Shown here in pieces: positions 61,540 to 64,000 of a stretch of DNA of 64,000 nt; the first letter of the stretch is position 1; every line of letters begins with the position of its first letter. The notes beneath the pieces were generated by a model. That model made no database searches, was not told the DNA's origin, and was given only the letters and a program-made list of their open reading frames with translations. The DNA comes from Sphaerotilus microaerophilus (GTDB taxonomy: Bacteria; Pseudomonadota; Gammaproteobacteria; Burkholderiales; Burkholderiaceae_C). Location of the stretch: NCBI RefSeq assembly GCF_023734135.1, contig NZ_AP025730.1:1178001-1242000 (forward strand), read 5' to 3'. Made by a program: the position numbers and the translations under genes.

Positions 61540-62667
61540 TCAGTTCAGCAGCGCTTGCGCGAACTCGCGCGGGTCGAAGGTCTGCAGGTCTTCCAGCTTC
61601 TCGCCCACGCCGATGAAGTAGACCGGCACCGCCGGCTTTCCTGCGGCCATGCGCTCGCGCACCCACAGCGCGATGGCGGCCAGCACGCCGCCCTTGGCGG
61701 TCCCGTCGAGCTTGGTCACCACCAGCCCGGTCAGTCCCAGTGTGCTGTCAAAGGCCTTCACCTGGGCCAGCGCGTTCTGGCCGGTGTTGCCGTCCACCAC
61801 CAGGATCACCTCGTGCGGCGCACCTTCCATCGCGCGGCCGAGGGAGCGCTGGATCTTGCGCAGCTCTTCCATCAGGTGCAACTGGGTGGCGAGGCGCCCG
61901 GCGGTGTCGGCGATCACCACATCGCAGCCACGGGCCTTGCCGGCCGAGACGGCATCGAAGCAGACCGCGGCGGGGTCGCCGCCCTCCTGGCTGACGATCT
62001 CGACCCGATTGCGGTCGGCCCAGACCGACAGCTGTTCACGCGCGGCAGCCCGGAAGGTGTCGGCCGCGGCCAGCAGCACCTTGCAGTCGAGGTTGGCCAG
62101 ATGGCGGGTGAGCTTGCCAATGCTGGTCGTTTTGCCGGCACCGTTGACGCCCGCGATCATGATCACGGTGGGCTGGTGGCGTCCCAGCGTCAGGCTGCCC
62201 TGTAACGGCGTGAGCAATTCGGCCAGCACGTCGCCCAACAAGGTCTTGACGCCCTGTGGGTCGCTGCAGCGGGTGTCCTTGACGCGGCGCTTGAGTTCAT
62301 TCAGCAGATGCTGTGTGGCGCCAACACCGGCGTCTGCCATCAGCAGCGCGGCTTCCAGCTCCTCGTAAAGAGCGTCGTCGATCTGCGTGCCGGTGAAGAC
62401 CTGGGCAATGCTCGCGCCGGTGCGTTGCAGGCCCTTGCGCAGCCGGCCGAGCCAGGAGGTCCGCCCCCCGCCATCGTCAGGCGCTGCGGGCGGCGTGGCC
62501 GTTGGCACGGTCGCAGGGGCCGATCCGGGTGGCGGCGGGGCCGCGGCGATCGGTGTGGAAGAAACCGGCGGTGAGGTGAGGGGCGCGATGACCGGCGGAC
62601 TGGCCGGCGTGGAGACCGGCGCCTCGGGCGTCGGTGGCGCAGCCTTGCGCCGAAAGAAGCTGAACAT
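61540..62667 (-). CDS. ftsY: Signal recognition particle receptor FtsY (375 aa)
   Basis: SRP receptor GTPase at the inner membrane. A variable Pro/Ala-rich A domain (about 10-75) precedes the NG domain: 'DDALYEELEAALLMADAGV', G1 'GVNGAGKTTSIGKL', 'AADTFRAAAREQL', 'DTAGRLATQLHLMEELRKI', 'TKLDGTAKGG' and the C-terminal 'YFIGVGEKLEDLQTFDPREFAQALL'. The start MFSFFRRKAAPP at 62667 gives the membrane-binding basic N-terminus; the open frame to 62844 overlaps the divergent rsmD start. It converges with the ATPase gene, leaving a 77-bp gap. Confidence 0.97.
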   Translation of the reverse strand: MFSFFRRKAAPPTPEAPVSTPASPPVIAPLTSPPVSSTPIAAAPPPPGSAPATVPTATPPAAPDDGGGRTSWLGRLRKGLQRTGASIAQVFTGTQIDDALYEELEAALLMADAGVGATQHLLNELKRRVKDTRCSDPQGVKTLLGDVLAELLTPLQGSLTLGRHQPTVIMIAGVNGAGKTTSIGKLTRHLANLDCKVLLAAADTFRAAAREQLSVWADRNRVEIVSQEGGDPAAVCFDAVSAGKARGCDVVIADTAGRLATQLHLMEELRKIQRSLGRAMEGAPHEVILVVDGNTGQNALAQVKAFDSTLGLTGLVVTKLDGTAKGGVLAAIALWVRERMAAGKPAVPVYFIGVGEKLEDLQTFDPREFAQALLN

Positions 62668-62748
62668 GAAGGGTCCGCGGCAGGCGGCGGTTGGGAATGA
62701 GTGATTGTAGGCAGCCACAGGCGGCGGCCGACCCCCGTCGTCCCTAGA

Positions 62749-63962
<1,214 letters not shown>

Positions 63963-64000
63963 ATGCGTTGCCGGCCGGTGATGAGGGCCGCCACCTGGCC

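Overview
The window looks like chromosome from a GC-rich betaproteobacterium of the order Burkholderiales. The clues are the tRNA-tuf-tRNA-secE-nusG-rplKAJL-rpoBC block next to the rpsL-rpsG-fusA-tuf-rpsJ block, a UgpBAEC-UgpQ cluster, a fused FAD/iron-sulfur oxidoreductase with a DUF3683 domain, and an XrtA/PEP-CTERM-type exopolysaccharide locus. A member of the Rubrivivax-Leptothrix-Sphaerotilus group is plausible, but that is inference; no rRNA gene is present to settle it.

Positions 1 to about 15,400 are one end of an integrative and conjugative element (ICE) of the ICEclc/PAPI-like type. All recognised ICE genes lie on the minus strand. Read from the chromosomal junction inward they are an unknown gene, alpA, parA, a small HicA-like gene, a parB-like gene, DUF2857, an STY4528-type gene, TIGR03761, DUF3158, ssb, topB, a cytosine DNA methyltransferase and three unknown accessory genes. 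This is the regulation, partition and DNA-processing end of such elements; integrase, relaxase and mating-pair genes would lie to the left of the window. The ICE end is rich in non-coding signals: a family of structured 5'-UTR elements before accessory genes, a repeated palindromic element, an origin-like cluster with a perfect DnaA box inside the STY4528 gene, a perfect 20-bp inverted repeat and operator-like palindromes before alpA. The element ends directly in front of trpG, with three copies of a 10-bp direct repeat at the junction.

Positions 15,438 to 18,661 hold trpG-trpD-trpC-ung. From 18,694 to 32,845 runs a gene-expression block: tRNA-Tyr, tRNA-Gly, tRNA-Thr, tuf, tRNA-Trp, secE, nusG, rplK, rplA, rplJ, rplL, rpoB, rpoC. 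An initiator tRNA with its own promoter and terminator follows. On the opposite strand are a cytoplasmic hemerythrin-domain hybrid histidine kinase and the str operon (rpsL-rpsG-fusA-tuf) ending in a lone rpsJ.

Positions 40,306 to 46,618 hold an FMN-dependent 2-hydroxy-acid dehydrogenase and the ugpBAEC-ugpQ glycerol-3-phosphate and phosphodiester uptake operon, which has a good PhoB box. Then come the large FAD/Fe-S oxidoreductase, a DUF971 gene and ubiE.

Positions 52,450 to 61,462 encode the core of an XrtA-type exopolysaccharide system: initiating sugar transferase, export lipoprotein, chain-length protein, tyrosine autokinase, outer-membrane protein, and an ATPase fused to a degenerate UDP-GlcNAc 2-epimerase-like domain. 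The cluster stops there without an exosortase. ftsY (minus strand), rsmD and coaD close the window.
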